Shown: piece after piece, positions 14,905-25,992 of the stretch
Position numbering within the stretch: position 1 is the first letter of the stretch
Layout: every line of letters begins with the position of its first letter
Assembly (NCBI RefSeq): GCF_014467015.1
Contig: NZ_CP058559.1
Location: 2,108,001-2,172,000 of the forward strand
DNA: 64,000 nucleotides
Direction of reading: 5' to 3'
Source of the DNA: Alkalicella caledoniensis
GTDB taxonomy: Bacteria; Bacillota; Proteinivoracia; Proteinivoracales; Proteinivoracaceae
The notes under the pieces: generated by a model
Database searches by the model: none
Told to the model about the DNA's origin: nothing
The model's input: only the letters and a program-made list of their open reading frames with translations
Program-made: the position numbers and the translations under genes

Positions 14905-17073
14905 ATGAGTAAAAGTAAAGAGCTTCTTACAAAAGGGATTAAAATGTTAAAAAGCATTCCCGCAAAAATTAGGGAAATAAAGATTCCTGCAATTAAAAAA
15001 TCAAGATCTTCGCAGGCACTGGCAAGCAATGTAAAATCTACTAATAAGAAAAAAAACAAGTTTAACTTTAAAAAAATTAACCTGAGAGGGTTAAGTCTAA
15101 AAAGAATAAACCTGAAGGGCCTAAATGGCAAGATACTAGCTATAAGTGTCGGAGCAGTTTTTGTTACTGTAATACTATTATTAGCTATAATACTTCCTAC
15201 AGTGCAAAGTCACTTAGCAGCACAAGTTGAAAATAATCAGCTTGCTTTAGCGGAACGATTAGTTGAAACTGTCAATGACTATATTCGGGATATGGATACT
15301 ATAACTAAAAATGTAGCGGAAACTCCAGACCTTAGGCGAGAAGAATTTGTGTCCACAAGACAATACTTATTTAGCTATGCAGGTGGAGATGAGAAAATAA
15401 ACAGGATCAGTGTGTACGACTTAGAGGGCACTGAACATGTAAGAACAACTGGATTCTTTGGAGAACCTAAAGCGCCAGGACAAGGCTATCAAGAAGCTAT
15501 TCAAGGGAAAACCCATAATTCTGGTTTTTATGTAGGGGAAAATGGTACTCCCGCTGTGAATATATTTATGCCAATTTACTCTAACTTGAATGTTAATCAG
15601 GTTGTGGGAGTTATAGAGGTTGAATATAACTTGAGGAGTTTATGGAATTATACAAATAACTATATTGTTGGAAGAACTGGAGGGGCAATGGTCCTTGACT
15701 CAAAGGGTTTGCCCATAGCCCATAGGGACAATGCATATGTTTATACTTCTGTAGACATGGGGCAGGACATGCCATGGGAAACTGTATTAGGTTCCCCCCG
15801 TGGCAATATGGTTTATAATCATAACAATACAGAGAATCTTGCTGCCTTTGCCCATATAAATGCTTATGATTGGGTAGCAGTTATATACCAAAGTCAAGAT
15901 GAAGTTATGGAAGGGGCTATAGCCATTCGAAATAACACCATCAAAGTAGCCTTGGGGCTTTTGGTTTTGGCTATTATTATAACCTTAGTTTTTGTAAGCA
16001 GGACATTTAAACCATTGCGTGTTCTTGACAATGGAGCACGGGCCATTGCAGAAGGTGATTTGTCACAAAGCTTCAATATAAACACAAATGATGAAATTGG
16101 TAAATTGGCATCTAGCTTCACTGCTATGGTTGTATCCTTACAAGAGCTTGTGGGTAACTCACTTTATTCTGCAGAATTAACAGAGGGCACTGCACGAGAG
16201 CTAAGTATAGCTGCAAACGAAGCAGCCATGGCATCCCAGCAAATTGCTACCACTGTTGAGGAAGTAGCAAGGGGTGCGGAAGATCAGACATTGGCAAGTC
16301 AGAGGGTTGTGGATAAAATCAACCATGTGGCAGAACTGGCTAGGGATATTGCACAACGTTCTAGTATGGCCACACAGATAAACAAAGAGATGGTTGATAC
16401 AATTGAAGTTAATATGAAGAGTATGGTGGAACTTATAGATGCTCTAAAAGAAATAGTGAGTGGGAATATCCACGTTTCTAAAAATATAGAGACACTTGAA
16501 GAAGAGGCACAAAAAATAGGGAAAATTATCACTGTGGTTACAGATATAGCAGGTCAGACAAACCTATTAGCATTAAATGCTGCTATAGAGGCTGCAAGAG
16601 CTGGCGATGCTGGTAGGGGTTTTGCAGTAGTTGCAGAAGAGGTTCGAAAGCTATCTGAAGAGACATCTAAAGCCGCAGGGGAGATTAAAAAAATTATCCA
16701 AGCAATACAAAGCAGGGTTACAGATACCTCTGATGCCGTGAACATCCAATCATCTAAAGCCCAAGGACAATTAGAACTTATAGATAAAGCAAATAGGGCC
16801 TTGGAAAATATATCAAAGACTTCTGAGACAACACTAGAAGTAATTATGTCCATAAATAATCAAGCTCAATTACAGGATAATGAGGTAAAACAAGTTGTTG
16901 AGGATGCTAAAAAGGTTGCCTATGTAGCTGAACAGACATCTGCTTCAAGTCAAGAAGTTGCAGCTACCACTCAGCAACAAACCGCAAGTTTGCAAGAAAT
17001 TACATCCACAATGCAATCACTGACAGATATGGCTGCAGAAATGAAAGAACAAGTTAATAAATTTAAATTATAA
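14905..17073 (+). CDS. Methyl-accepting chemotaxis protein with basic N-terminal extension
   Basis: A 722-residue chemoreceptor. Order: cytoplasmic basic extension (1-76), TM1 (about 78-99), extracytoplasmic double-Cache-like sensor (about 105-345), TM2 (about 350-368), HAMP (about 370-425), long coiled signalling domain with the hairpin tip [19 protein letters not shown]. The extension is unusual: 23 Lys/Arg against 2 Glu, ending in [17 protein letters not shown]. The start is firm, since TAAGGAGG lies just before ATG 14905. The gene is inserted into the otherwise conserved ywlE-rpiB order and has its own terminator. The ligand is unknown. Confidence 0.9.
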   Translation: MSKSKELLTKGIKMLKSIPAKIREIKIPAIKKSRSSQALASNVKSTNKKKNKFNFKKINLRGLSLKRINLKGLNGKILAISVGAVFVTVILLLAIILPTVQSHLAAQVENNQLALAERLVETVNDYIRDMDTITKNVAETPDLRREEFVSTRQYLFSYAGGDEKINRISVYDLEGTEHVRTTGFFGEPKAPGQGYQEAIQGKTHNSGFYVGENGTPAVNIFMPIYSNLNVNQVVGVIEVEYNLRSLWNYTNNYIVGRTGGAMVLDSKGLPIAHRDNAYVYTSVDMGQDMPWETVLGSPRGNMVYNHNNTENLAAFAHINAYDWVAVIYQSQDEVMEGAIAIRNNTIKVALGLLVLAIIITLVFVSRTFKPLRVLDNGARAIAEGDLSQSFNINTNDEIGKLASSFTAMVVSLQELVGNSLYSAELTEGTARELSIAANEAAMASQQIATTVEEVARGAEDQTLASQRVVDKINHVAELARDIAQRSSMATQINKEMVDTIEVNMKSMVELIDALKEIVSGNIHVSKNIETLEEEAQKIGKIITVVTDIAGQTNLLALNAAIEAARAGDAGRGFAVVAEEVRKLSEETSKAAGEIKKIIQAIQSRVTDTSDAVNIQSSKAQGQLELIDKANRALENISKTSETTLEVIMSINNQAQLQDNEVKQVVEDAKKVAYVAEQTSASSQEVAATTQQQTASLQEITSTMQSLTDMAAEMKEQVNKFKL

Positions 17074-17104
17074 TGAGTATTATATAGATGATAGATATTT
17101 ATGT

Positions 17105-17128
17105 ATGGGCAGACTAGAGTCTGCCCAT
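17105..17128 (+). terminator. Terminator after the chemoreceptor gene
   Basis: ATGGGCAGACT and AGTCTGCCCAT form an 11-bp perfect stem with a 2-base gap. The T-rich tail is weak (TTGAGAGTTTT). Confidence 0.7.
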
Positions 17129-17137
17129 TTGAGAGTT

Positions 17138-17166
17138 TTGACTTATATTTTTCGCAGTAATATGGT
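17138..17166 (+). promoter_or_regulatory. Promoter of rpiB-ywlG-glyA-upp
   Basis: TTGACT (17138-17143), 17 bp, TATGGT (17161-17166), 39 bp before rpiB. Confidence 0.65.
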
Positions 17167-17204
17167 AATATTTAAATATAAGAAATAGAAGGAGGTTTTA
17201 TATC

Positions 17205-17642
17205 ATGAAAGTGGCCGTAGCCAGTGACCATGGTGGTTATAAACTAAAAGAGGAAATAAAGGTTTACCTAGAGGAACTTTCAATAGAATATAAAGATTTT
17301 GGTTGTCATAACGAGGAAAGTGTTGACTATCCAGAATATGCTGCAATAGCCGCAAAGGCTGTTGCCAGTGAGGAATATACATGCGGGATCATAATATGTG
17401 GTACTGGAATAGGTGTATCAATTGCTGCAAACAAAATTAAAGGTATACGTGCTGCTAACTGTCACGACTGTTTCTCTGCCCAAGCAACAAGGGAGCATAA
17501 TGATGCAAATGTATTGACCCTTGGTGAAAGGGTTGTAGGACCTGGCCTTGCTAAAATGATAGTTAAAATCTTCCTTGAAACAGAGTTTCAAGGTGGTAGA
17601 CACCAAAGAAGAATAGGACAAATTACTGAGTTGGAAATGTAG
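17205..17642 (+). CDS. rpiB: Ribose-5-phosphate isomerase B
   Basis: Interconverts ribose 5-phosphate and ribulose 5-phosphate in the non-oxidative pentose phosphate pathway. The 145-residue protein starts MKVAVASDHGGYKLKE (RpiB/LacAB family). Its catalytic cysteine lies in GIIICGTGIGVSIAANK, followed by EHNDANVLTLGERVVG. ATG follows AGGAGG. It is first of a tight run rpiB-ywlG-glyA-upp as in B. subtilis. Confidence 0.95.
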   Translation: MKVAVASDHGGYKLKEEIKVYLEELSIEYKDFGCHNEESVDYPEYAAIAAKAVASEEYTCGIIICGTGIGVSIAANKIKGIRAANCHDCFSAQATREHNDANVLTLGERVVGPGLAKMIVKIFLETEFQGGRHQRRIGQITELEM

Positions 17643-17652
17643 GTGAAACTAA

Positions 17653-18207
17653 ATGGTTAGTAATGTTGAAAACATATATACACAACTATCAGAACTCTTA
17701 GATGAGTTTCAAAGTCTAGCTAGACTTAAAAAGGGGGATATGGTTGTAATAGGTTGCAGCACCAGTGAAGTCATAGGAGAAATCATTGGCACATCTTCTA
17801 GTCAAGAAACTGCTGAGCAAATTATTAAAGCTCTACTGGAAAAATCGAGGCAATATCAATGGGCACTAGCCATACAGTGTTGTGAACATCTAAATCGGGC
17901 ATTGGTTATAGAAAAAGAGACTTTGGAGCAATATATCCTTGAAGAAGTAACTGTTATACCACACCCTAAAGCTGGAGGAGCTTTATCAGCTGAAGCTATG
18001 AAAAAATTTCGTGAGCCTGTTGTTGTTGAAAATATCGGAGCTAAGGCAAAGGGTGGTATAGATATAGGAAACACTTTAATTGGTATGCACTTAAAGCATG
18101 TTGCGGTACCACTTAGGTTTAAAACTAAATATATTGGGAAAGCATTTGTAACTGGGGCAAGAACTCGTCCAAAACTAATAGGTGGAGAACGAGCAAAATA
18201 TGAGTAG
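17653..18207 (+). CDS. ywlG: YwlG/TIGR01440 family protein of unknown function
   Basis: A 184-residue conserved protein of the family found between rpiB and glyA in Firmicutes. Conserved stretches include [27 protein letters not shown] and [17 protein letters not shown]. The fold is probably related to metal- or nucleotide-binding alpha/beta proteins, but no function is assigned. It lies 10 bp after rpiB and 17 bp before glyA, so it is expressed with them. Confidence 0.88.
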   Translation: MVSNVENIYTQLSELLDEFQSLARLKKGDMVVIGCSTSEVIGEIIGTSSSQETAEQIIKALLEKSRQYQWALAIQCCEHLNRALVIEKETLEQYILEEVTVIPHPKAGGALSAEAMKKFREPVVVENIGAKAKGGIDIGNTLIGMHLKHVAVPLRFKTKYIGKAFVTGARTRPKLIGGERAKYE

Positions 18208-18224
18208 GGAAGGGAGTTGTTTTT

Positions 18225-19457
18225 ATGGAGAATCTAAAGAAAGTTGATCCAAAGATTTATGAGGTTATTCAGCAGGAGCTAGGTAGACAAAGGGATAAAA
18301 TAGAACTTATTGCTTCTGAAAACTTTGTAAGTCAAGCTGTTTTAGAGGCTCAAGGTTCTGTACTGACAAACAAATATGCAGAAGGTTACCCAAATAAGAG
18401 ATACTATGGTGGGTGCGAATATGTTGATGTTGTAGAGCAATTAGCCATAGATAGGGCTAAGGAACTTTTTGGGGCGGACCATGCCAATGTTCAACCACAC
18501 TCTGGCGCATCGGCTAATATGGGAGTATATTTCGCCATACTAAAACCTGGGGATAAGGTTCTAGGTATGAACCTATCCCATGGAGGACACTTGACTCACG
18601 GAAGCCCAGTGAATATATCAGGGGTTTACTATAATTTTCATCCTTACGGTGTTGAAGAAAGCACAGGGAAGGTTGACTATGAAGTAGTTAGAAAGTTAGC
18701 CCATGAAATTAAACCTAAGCTGTTAGTTGCTGGTGCAAGCGCCTATCCACATACTTTAGATTTCGCTAAATTTAAAGAGATCGCAGATGAGGTTGGTGCA
18801 TATCTAATGGTTGACATGGCTCACATCGCAGGCCTTGTTGCTGTAGGACTACACCCAAGCCCAATTCCTTACGCAGATTTTGTAACCACAACCACTCATA
18901 AAACCTTAAGAGGTCCAAGAGGCGGCATGATCCTTTGTAAAGAACAACATAAGAAGCTAATTGATAAAGCAATTTTCCCTGGACTTCAAGGGGGACCACT
19001 AATGCATGTTATTGCAGCTAAAGCTGTAGCTTTAAAGGAAGCCATGGAACCTGATTTTAAAAACTACATTGAGCAGGTTATGAGTAACGCCAAAGCTCTA
19101 GCTAAGGGGTTAATGGATAGAGGAGTTACCTTAGCTGGTAATGGTACAGACACCCATAAAATGTTAGTGGACTTAAGAAGCCTAAACCTTACTGGAAAAT
19201 ATGCCGAACATATACTAGACGAAATTGGTATAACAGTTAACAAAAACACCATACCCTTTGACCCACAGAGTCCCTTTGTTACCAGTGGTATAAGAATTGG
19301 GACACCTGCTGTGACAACCAGAGGCTTTAAAGAAAAGGAAATGGATGATATAGCTGATATTATTGTTACAGTTTTAAAATCTAACGAAGATCAAGAAATA
19401 CTTGAAAGTTGTAAAAAAAGAGTAGAAACACTATGCAAAAGCTTACCTTTATATTAA
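18225..19457 (+). CDS. glyA: Serine hydroxymethyltransferase
   Basis: A PLP enzyme converting serine and tetrahydrofolate to glycine and methylene-tetrahydrofolate, reversibly. The 410-residue protein has [10 protein letters not shown]-like [14 protein letters not shown] near the start, YPNKRYYGG, and the PLP lysine K226 in [14 protein letters not shown]. In this organism it links serine, one-carbon units and glycine, the substrate of the glycine reductase encoded at the end of the window. ATG lies behind AGGGAG. Confidence 0.97.
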   Translation: MENLKKVDPKIYEVIQQELGRQRDKIELIASENFVSQAVLEAQGSVLTNKYAEGYPNKRYYGGCEYVDVVEQLAIDRAKELFGADHANVQPHSGASANMGVYFAILKPGDKVLGMNLSHGGHLTHGSPVNISGVYYNFHPYGVEESTGKVDYEVVRKLAHEIKPKLLVAGASAYPHTLDFAKFKEIADEVGAYLMVDMAHIAGLVAVGLHPSPIPYADFVTTTTHKTLRGPRGGMILCKEQHKKLIDKAIFPGLQGGPLMHVIAAKAVALKEAMEPDFKNYIEQVMSNAKALAKGLMDRGVTLAGNGTDTHKMLVDLRSLNLTGKYAEHILDEIGITVNKNTIPFDPQSPFVTSGIRIGTPAVTTRGFKEKEMDDIADIIVTVLKSNEDQEILESCKKRVETLCKSLPLY

Positions 19458-20583
<1,126 letters not shown>

Positions 20584-20591
20584 ATTTAGAG

Positions 20592-20632
20592 AGAACATCA
20601 TTATTCGGCCTTCCGTATAATGATGTTCTTTT
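20592..20632 (+). terminator. Terminator after comEB
   Basis: AGAACATCATTAT and ATAATGATGTTCT form a 13-bp perfect stem, followed by TTTT. Confidence 0.9.
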
Positions 20633-20762
20633 AGAATACTAGATGTTTCTAATAATAGATAACCAGTTACCATGGAAACAATCATAAAAATTGCATCAGG
20701 TTTTTGCTTGGCTAGTTTGGCTAAGCTAATCAAAATATTAAGTATTTAAAGGAGTGTTCTGC

Positions 20763-21719
20763 TTGAAAAAAAGATTTGCCAAAGGGCTTTTAGTTTTAGC
20801 TATTGCCATTGGCGTGTTGATAAACATAGCATTACTTATAAGAGACTTCCACCCAACAACCGTAGAAAGCTTAAAGGCCATAGACAAAAACCTAATAATA
20901 ACACTACTATTCCTTTTAATCCTAAGCTGGCTAATTGAAGGTCTTAGGCTAAAGTGGTTATCTAATAAACTAAAGATAAATCTAAACCTAAAAGATGCCA
21001 TAAAACTTCACTTAGTTACAATGTTTGGAGCATTTTCCACACCCTTAGGAAGTGGTGAAATTCCTATGTTTATGTATTGGGGTTTAAAAAAGGGAGAAGA
21101 CTTAGAAAGCTTTAGTGCCTTGGCCATACTTAGACTTTTATTTACAAAAATGATTTTTCTTAGCTTTATAGTTGCAAACTATATTATCTACAGAGGCAAT
21201 AGAGGTTGGGGAGCCGTTGGAGAGGGAGCTTTTTACGCTGTAACTGTGATGGTCTTAGGAACATTCCTATTCTACACAGCACTAGTATTTAAACTTAATT
21301 CTTTAAAAAAACTAACAAAATTTATCAAGTTTTTACCTAATAAATTTAAAGACAAGGAAGTTGTTGTGACCCCGCAAGTAAAAGAAATATTATTACATAA
21401 ACCTTTTATACCTTTTTTATTAACACTGTGCTACTGGATAGTATTTTTCTCCCCAGCTATAATTTTGGCCCAAAGGCTAAATTTACCTTTGAATCCAATA
21501 GGGCTTCTTTTTCAACAAGCAACTGTATATATGACCATACCTTTATCTCCCGTACCGGGAGGTGCAGGAGTTGTTGAACTTTTGTATTACGGTATTTTTT
21601 CAAACCTTTTATCAGGAGGTCAGCTTGCTGTTTTTATATTGATTATCAGATTCATAAATTTTTATATCCCTCTTATGGTAGGAGCCTTTATAGCCATAAG
21701 GGAAACTAAACTGTTCTGA
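20763..21719 (+). CDS. YbhN/UPF0104 (LPG-synthase TM-like) membrane protein
   Basis: A 318-residue integral membrane protein with about 8 helices, resembling the flippase-like membrane domain of lysyl-phosphatidylglycerol synthases. Visible motifs are FGAFSTPLGSGEIPMFMYWG, near the middle, and PLSPVPGGAGVVELLYYG toward the end. No soluble aminoacyltransferase domain is attached. Probably it moves a lipid or lipid-linked molecule; substrate unknown. TTG 20763 lies 9 bases after AAAGGAG; the GTG at 20754 is too close. Confidence 0.82.
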   Translation: MKKRFAKGLLVLAIAIGVLINIALLIRDFHPTTVESLKAIDKNLIITLLFLLILSWLIEGLRLKWLSNKLKINLNLKDAIKLHLVTMFGAFSTPLGSGEIPMFMYWGLKKGEDLESFSALAILRLLFTKMIFLSFIVANYIIYRGNRGWGAVGEGAFYAVTVMVLGTFLFYTALVFKLNSLKKLTKFIKFLPNKFKDKEVVVTPQVKEILLHKPFIPFLLTLCYWIVFFSPAIILAQRLNLPLNPIGLLFQQATVYMTIPLSPVPGGAGVVELLYYGIFSNLLSGGQLAVFILIIRFINFYIPLMVGAFIAIRETKLF

Positions 21720-21867
21720 AAAATTTTACTGAATGTTACGTATTCAGCCCATGCCTTACAAAGAGGTCTACTTCTGTCTACCTGAGAAAATTATAAAGAT
21801 TTTGCAGGAAAAAAAGCAGAAATGGAGAATTTGATAGTAAAACCAAACAGTAAAAGGTGATGTTTAA

Positions 21868-23820
21868 ATGGAAAACCATAATATATTTGCTTTGGATATA
21901 GGTACAAGAACCGTTATAGGACTGATAATTAAGAATTCTGGTGAAAACCTTGAAGTAGTAGCTCAACATGTGGAAACACATCAAGATAGAGCAATGAAAG
22001 ATGGACAAATACACGATGTAAATAAAGTGGCAGCTGTTGTAAAAAAAGTGAAAGAAAATTTGGAGAAGAGAAGCAAAACTAAGCTAACCAGTGCCGCAAT
22101 AGCTGCAGCTGGAAGAACCTTGCGCACAGTAAGAGGCTCTGCAACTCAGGATTTTTCCAACATATCACTTATAAATCATAGCCACATACAGCAAGTTGAA
22201 GTAGAGGCCCTAGTAAGATGTAAAAATGAGATTGCTAAACTCTTTCCCGATGAACCACTATATTGTGTAGGATATTCCATACTAACACAAAAATTAAATA
22301 ACTATAATATAGATACCCTAGAGGGACAAAAGGGTGGCCTTGTGGAAATGGAGATTATTGCTACTTTCTTGCCAAATATAGTTATTGATAGCTTATTTGA
22401 AGTCCTTAAGAAGGTTGATTTAGCCATAGAATCTCTGACCCTAGAGCCTATTGCGGCTATGGAAATAGCTATACCCCCTCGGTTTCGCATGCTCAATTTA
22501 GCGTTAGTAGATATAGGTGCAGGCACCTCGGACATAGCTATCTCAAAAGGGGGCACCATAATAGGATATAAAATGGTACAAAAGGCAGGAGATCTAATAA
22601 CAGAAGCTGTAGCTGGACATTACTTAATTGATTTTCAGACAGCTGAGGAACTAAAAATAACATTATCAAGGCAGGAGAAAGCAAACATTACCGATATTTT
22701 GGGAATTGCTCAAGAAATCACTAGGGATAGCTTTAATACTGCAATTGAAATGGCTGTCTCAGATTTGGCTGACGATATTTCCAAAGAAATAATTGACTTA
22801 AATGGGAAGCCTCCTAGCGCAGTGTTTTGTGTGGGTGGTGGTAGTCAAGTTGGTCTCCTAAGGGAAAAGCTAGCAAACAACCTGTCCTTGCCCCTAGAAA
22901 GGGTAGCTGTTAGGGATAGGGAAACCTTAGAAAACGTTAAATTTAAAAATACACGCACTAAGAGTTTGAGGGGGCCTGAGATCGTAACGCCCCTTGGCAT
23001 AGGTGCTATAGCAAAAAAGAAGGCTATTCACCACTTTATTACAGTTTATGTTAATGAAAAAGAAGTAACCTTATTTAACGCTAAAAGAACCACTGTGGCA
23101 CAGGGTCTATTCTCTGCAGGAGTTAAAGTAGAAGATATCCTTAAAGGTGGAATGGGAAAAGACATAAAATATAAAATACAAGGGGAAGAAATAGTTATAA
23201 AAGGTACTAGAGGATTTCCTGGTGAAATATACTTAAATAATAAAAAGGCTACCCTCGATGATAAAGTAGTTGAGGGAGATAGCATTACAGTCATATTCCC
23301 CCATAACCCTCAAAATGCCCTTATGCTCATAAAAGATGTAATTAAGCCATACAAAAAGTATGTTGCTGTAAACCATGAAAAAGTTAGTGTTATAGACGAG
23401 GTATTGGTGAATGGTATAAATGTTTCCGAAGAATACAACATAAAAACAGGGGACCAAATTGAATTTATCTATAAGTTACGCTTACATCAACTTAACCTAG
23501 GGATTAATTTTGATGAACATGAAGTGTATTTTGATGGAGAAATAATAACAGGAAATCCGTCTTTAACAGGGGTACAAGAGATTACATACAAAAAAAAACA
23601 ACAAGATTCGGGAACTAAACTTAAAAACATTTCAGTAAATGCCAATGGACAAGAAATTATTATTACAAAGGAAAACCCTTTAGTTGTTGATGTTTTCGAT
23701 AAACTGAATTTTGATATCTCAAACCCTAAAGGAGTTTTAGTAATTAAAAAAAATGGTCTAGAATCTAACTTTGCAGAAAGTGTTGTGCACCACGATAAAA
23801 TAGAAATACACTGGAACTAA
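21868..23820 (+). CDS. FtsA-like actin-fold protein with long C-terminal extension
   Basis: A 650-residue protein. Residues 1 to about 385 form an FtsA/PilM-type ATPase: [14 protein letters not shown] (phosphate 1), [13 protein letters not shown] (phosphate 2), [11 protein letters not shown] (adenosine), with an FtsA-like SHS2 insertion near [11 protein letters not shown]. The last ~265 residues are beta-rich and repeat-like (for example [13 protein letters not shown] and [12 protein letters not shown]). This long form is common in Clostridia next to or in addition to true ftsA. No ftsZ is nearby. Role in division or envelope assembly is inferred from the fold only. kal follows after 19 bp. 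Confidence 0.75.
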   Translation: MENHNIFALDIGTRTVIGLIIKNSGENLEVVAQHVETHQDRAMKDGQIHDVNKVAAVVKKVKENLEKRSKTKLTSAAIAAAGRTLRTVRGSATQDFSNISLINHSHIQQVEVEALVRCKNEIAKLFPDEPLYCVGYSILTQKLNNYNIDTLEGQKGGLVEMEIIATFLPNIVIDSLFEVLKKVDLAIESLTLEPIAAMEIAIPPRFRMLNLALVDIGAGTSDIAISKGGTIIGYKMVQKAGDLITEAVAGHYLIDFQTAEELKITLSRQEKANITDILGIAQEITRDSFNTAIEMAVSDLADDISKEIIDLNGKPPSAVFCVGGGSQVGLLREKLANNLSLPLERVAVRDRETLENVKFKNTRTKSLRGPEIVTPLGIGAIAKKKAIHHFITVYVNEKEVTLFNAKRTTVAQGLFSAGVKVEDILKGGMGKDIKYKIQGEEIVIKGTRGFPGEIYLNNKKATLDDKVVEGDSITVIFPHNPQNALMLIKDVIKPYKKYVAVNHEKVSVIDEVLVNGINVSEEYNIKTGDQIEFIYKLRLHQLNLGINFDEHEVYFDGEIITGNPSLTGVQEITYKKKQQDSGTKLKNISVNANGQEIIITKENPLVVDVFDKLNFDISNPKGVLVIKKNGLESNFAESVVHHDKIEIHWN

Positions 23821-23839
23821 AAAAAGGGAGGAAGAAAGT

Positions 23840-24232
23840 ATGGAAAAGGCTATGATTAGAGTTAGAATCAGTCAACACGATGCTCATTATGGTGGGGGAC
23901 TTGTGGATGGAGCTAAGATGTTGCAACTATTCGGAGATGTAGCCACAGAGCTTTTAATTAGAAATGATGGAGATGAAGGTCTTTTTGTAGCATATGACGC
24001 AGTTGAGTTTAAAGCCCCTGTGTATGCAGGTGACTACATAGAAGCAGTTGGAAAAATAACCCACTTGGGGAACACTTCTCGTAAAATGGATTTTGAAGCA
24101 TGGAAGGTAATACGCCCACTCCCTGGTGGTGAACCATCCCAGGCAGAAGTTCTTTCGGAACCTATTTTAGTTTGCAAGGCTTCGGGAACCTGCGTCGTTC
24201 CTAAAAATTTGCAAAGATTAAAGGGGGAATAA
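23840..24232 (+). CDS. kal: 3-aminobutyryl-CoA ammonia-lyase (lysine fermentation)
   Basis: A 130-residue hotdog-fold enzyme that removes ammonia from 3-aminobutyryl-CoA to give crotonyl-CoA. The start ([20 protein letters not shown]) and [21 protein letters not shown] match Kal rather than generic thioesterases. It is followed 3 bp later by kce, the enzyme acting just before it in the lysine pathway, which makes the assignment firm. Other pathway genes (kamA, kamDE, kdd) are not in the window. Confidence 0.88.
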   Translation: MEKAMIRVRISQHDAHYGGGLVDGAKMLQLFGDVATELLIRNDGDEGLFVAYDAVEFKAPVYAGDYIEAVGKITHLGNTSRKMDFEAWKVIRPLPGGEPSQAEVLSEPILVCKASGTCVVPKNLQRLKGE

Positions 24233-24234
24233 GT

Positions 24235-25050
24235 GTGAAACCTTTAATAATAACAGCTGCCCTTACAGGTGCAGAGACAACAAAGGCCCATAATCCTGCT
24301 TTGCCAATAACCCCAAAGGAGATAGCTGAAGAAGCATACAAATGCTACAAAGCTGGTGCGTCTATAATACATCTACATGTGCGTGATGAGCAGGGGAAGC
24401 CTACACAATCGGTGGAAACATTTAAAAAAACCATAGATCTAATTAAAGAAAAGTGTGATGTGATAATACAAATTTCTACAGGTGGAGCTGTGGGAGCACC
24501 TATAGAAGAAAGGATGGCGCCCCTTGCACTCAAACCGGAAATGGCTACATTAACAGCGGGCACTGTAAACTTCGGTAATGATGTATTTTTTAACTCTCCA
24601 CAGTATATAAAAGCCTTTGCAGAAAAGATGCAAGAATATGAAGTGAAACCAGAGATAGAGGTATTTGAAAGTGGAATGATTGACAATGCTGTCCGCCTAG
24701 CAAAAAAAGGATTAATAGCAGAACCCATGCATTTTGATTTTGTATTAGGAGTGCCTGGAGCTATGGTGGGTGGGATTGAAGAACTTCTCTATTTATCCAA
24801 AAGATTACCTGAGGGATCAACCTGGAGTGTTGCAGGGATTGGTAGACATGAGCTAACACTTGGGACACATGCAATTCTAATGGGAGGACATGTTAGAGTA
24901 GGCTTTGAAGACAATATTTACTTCGCTAAAGGGGAGTTAGCACAGTCTAATGCTCAGCTGGTAAAGAGGATAGCTGACTTAGCAGGAATTTTGGGTAGGG
25001 AAATTGCAGATACAAGTACAGCTAGGAAGATTCTAGGGCTATCAAATTAA
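24235..25050 (+). CDS. kce: 3-keto-5-aminohexanoate cleavage enzyme (BKACE/DUF849 family)
   Basis: Kce condenses 3-keto-5-aminohexanoate with acetyl-CoA to give acetoacetate and 3-aminobutyryl-CoA. The 271-residue TIM barrel has the zinc-binding HLHVRDEQG strand, TGGAVGAPIEER, and AGIGRHELTLGTHAILMGGHVRVGFEDN near the end, where the last His/Arg-Glu region is family-typical. GTG start after AAAGGGGG. The BKACE family acts on many beta-keto acids, but the neighbour kal supports the lysine pathway. Confidence 0.88.
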   Translation: MKPLIITAALTGAETTKAHNPALPITPKEIAEEAYKCYKAGASIIHLHVRDEQGKPTQSVETFKKTIDLIKEKCDVIIQISTGGAVGAPIEERMAPLALKPEMATLTAGTVNFGNDVFFNSPQYIKAFAEKMQEYEVKPEIEVFESGMIDNAVRLAKKGLIAEPMHFDFVLGVPGAMVGGIEELLYLSKRLPEGSTWSVAGIGRHELTLGTHAILMGGHVRVGFEDNIYFAKGELAQSNAQLVKRIADLAGILGREIADTSTARKILGLSN

Positions 25051-25094
25051 CAAATACAGGTTGGCAGTTTTAACTGCCAACCTGTATTTGTTAA
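25047..25094. terminator. Very long perfect hairpin after kce
   Basis: Two 23-base arms (25047-25069 and 25072-25094) are fully complementary with only TT between them. The left arm includes the kce stop codon. There is no T-tract on the + strand side (TCAAAAAG), so simple rho-independent termination is not certain; it may act as a terminator/stabiliser in either direction. Confidence 0.75.
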
Positions 25095-25185
25095 TCAAAA
25101 AGTATTAGAGTATTAAAGCAGATTATAAATTGATAATTAGCAATTTACAGAATGAGTGGAGGTATGTTAATATTATGTGAAATAT

Positions 25186-25210
25186 TTAACATGTTGTTAA
25201 CCTAGGTTAA
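25186..25210. promoter_or_regulatory. Phased GTTAA sites over the atp promoter -35 region
   Basis: TTAAC, 5 bp, GTTAA, 5 bp, GTTAA. The last two include a perfect palindrome TTAACCTAGGTTAA (25197-25210). Half-sites repeat every 10 bp, one helical turn, and overlap the -35 element. It looks like an operator for an unidentified regulator. Confidence 0.5.
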
Positions 25211-25222
25211 ATGTGGTAAAAT
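25194..25222 (+). promoter_or_regulatory. Candidate sigma-A promoter of the atp operon
   Basis: TTGTTA (25194-25199), 17 bp, TAAAAT (25217-25222). A second possible promoter (TTGTTT, 17 bp, TATAAT at 25285-25313) would start too close to the first ribosome site. Confidence 0.6.
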
Positions 25223-25328
25223 ATCGATATATAGCGCACCCAATTATCGACACTATGTGATTTAATTCTCTTTACATAAGTAAATTGTTTTTTATTAGTA
25301 TATATTGTATAATTATGGGGTGGAAATT

Positions 25329-25541
25329 TTGGAAAAAAAACACTTGCTAGAAGTATTTAAATATCTAGGCCTAGTTACATACATCGGTATACTAATGACA
25401 GCAAATATACTTGTGGGATACTACCTAGGTGTATACATACAGAACATTACTGGAAGCTTTTTGCTGTTTGTTTTATTCATTTTTTTGGGTATATTTTCTG
25501 GATTTTGGACCATTTACAAATTTATAATTAAACTCTTTTAA
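25329..25541 (+). CDS. atpZ: AtpZ/AtpI-like small membrane protein of the ATP synthase operon
   Basis: A 70-residue protein with two transmembrane helices (about 15-35 and 43-66), of the AtpZ type that precedes atp genes in many Firmicutes and may help assemble the c-ring or transport Mg/Ca. Start choice: TTG 25329 lies 5 bases after GGGGTGG; upstream TTG/GTG codons overlap that site. First gene of the atp operon. Confidence 0.7.
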   Translation: MEKKHLLEVFKYLGLVTYIGILMTANILVGYYLGVYIQNITGSFLLFVLFIFLGIFSGFWTIYKFIIKLF

Positions 25542-25556
25542 GCTTGGAGGTGGCAC

Positions 25557-25991
25557 ATGCTACCACAGAATGTAGAAGCGGAATTTAAGAAAATAGCTAA
25601 ACGTGTTACTATTGTTGTGTTATTACTGGCTACATCTGCTTTTGTTTTTAGTAATATTTCAGTTGTTTGGGGTATTATAATAGGTGGCATGATGGCAATA
25701 ACAAACTTTAGGCTTATTGCCCTATCTACAGTACAGATTTTAGAGCTTACGAGCCCCACGCAGGCGAAGGCAAAGGCTATAGTCAAATATTTAATAAGAG
25801 CTTCTCTGACCATAGGGGTTATGTATGTGTCATTCACTAATGATTGGATTAGCTTTCCAGCATTAGTTGTAGGGCTTTTATTGGTTAAATACATAATCTT
25901 GTTTGAAGCAGTATACTTGTTTGTAAAAAACAGTATGAAAGAATTTTTTCATAAACAAAAACTAAAGTACGAGAGGGGGGACAACAGATAA
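25557..25991 (+). CDS. atpI: ATP synthase subunit I-like membrane protein
   Basis: A 144-residue protein with four hydrophobic segments, in the position and with the size of AtpI, the chaperone for c-ring assembly. The sequence is poorly conserved in this family; NFRLIALSTVQILE and the basic C-terminus (HKQKLKYERG) fit. The ATG follows GGAGGTGG. The stop is one base before atpB. Confidence 0.72.
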   Translation: MLPQNVEAEFKKIAKRVTIVVLLLATSAFVFSNISVVWGIIIGGMMAITNFRLIALSTVQILELTSPTQAKAKAIVKYLIRASLTIGVMYVSFTNDWISFPALVVGLLLVKYIILFEAVYLFVKNSMKEFFHKQKLKYERGDNR

Positions 25992-25992
25992 T

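Noticed and set aside
25285-25313. TTGTTT-17-TATAAT as the main atp promoter
   Set aside because: The transcript would start inside the ribosome site of the first gene; the promoter at 25194-25222 gives a workable leader.
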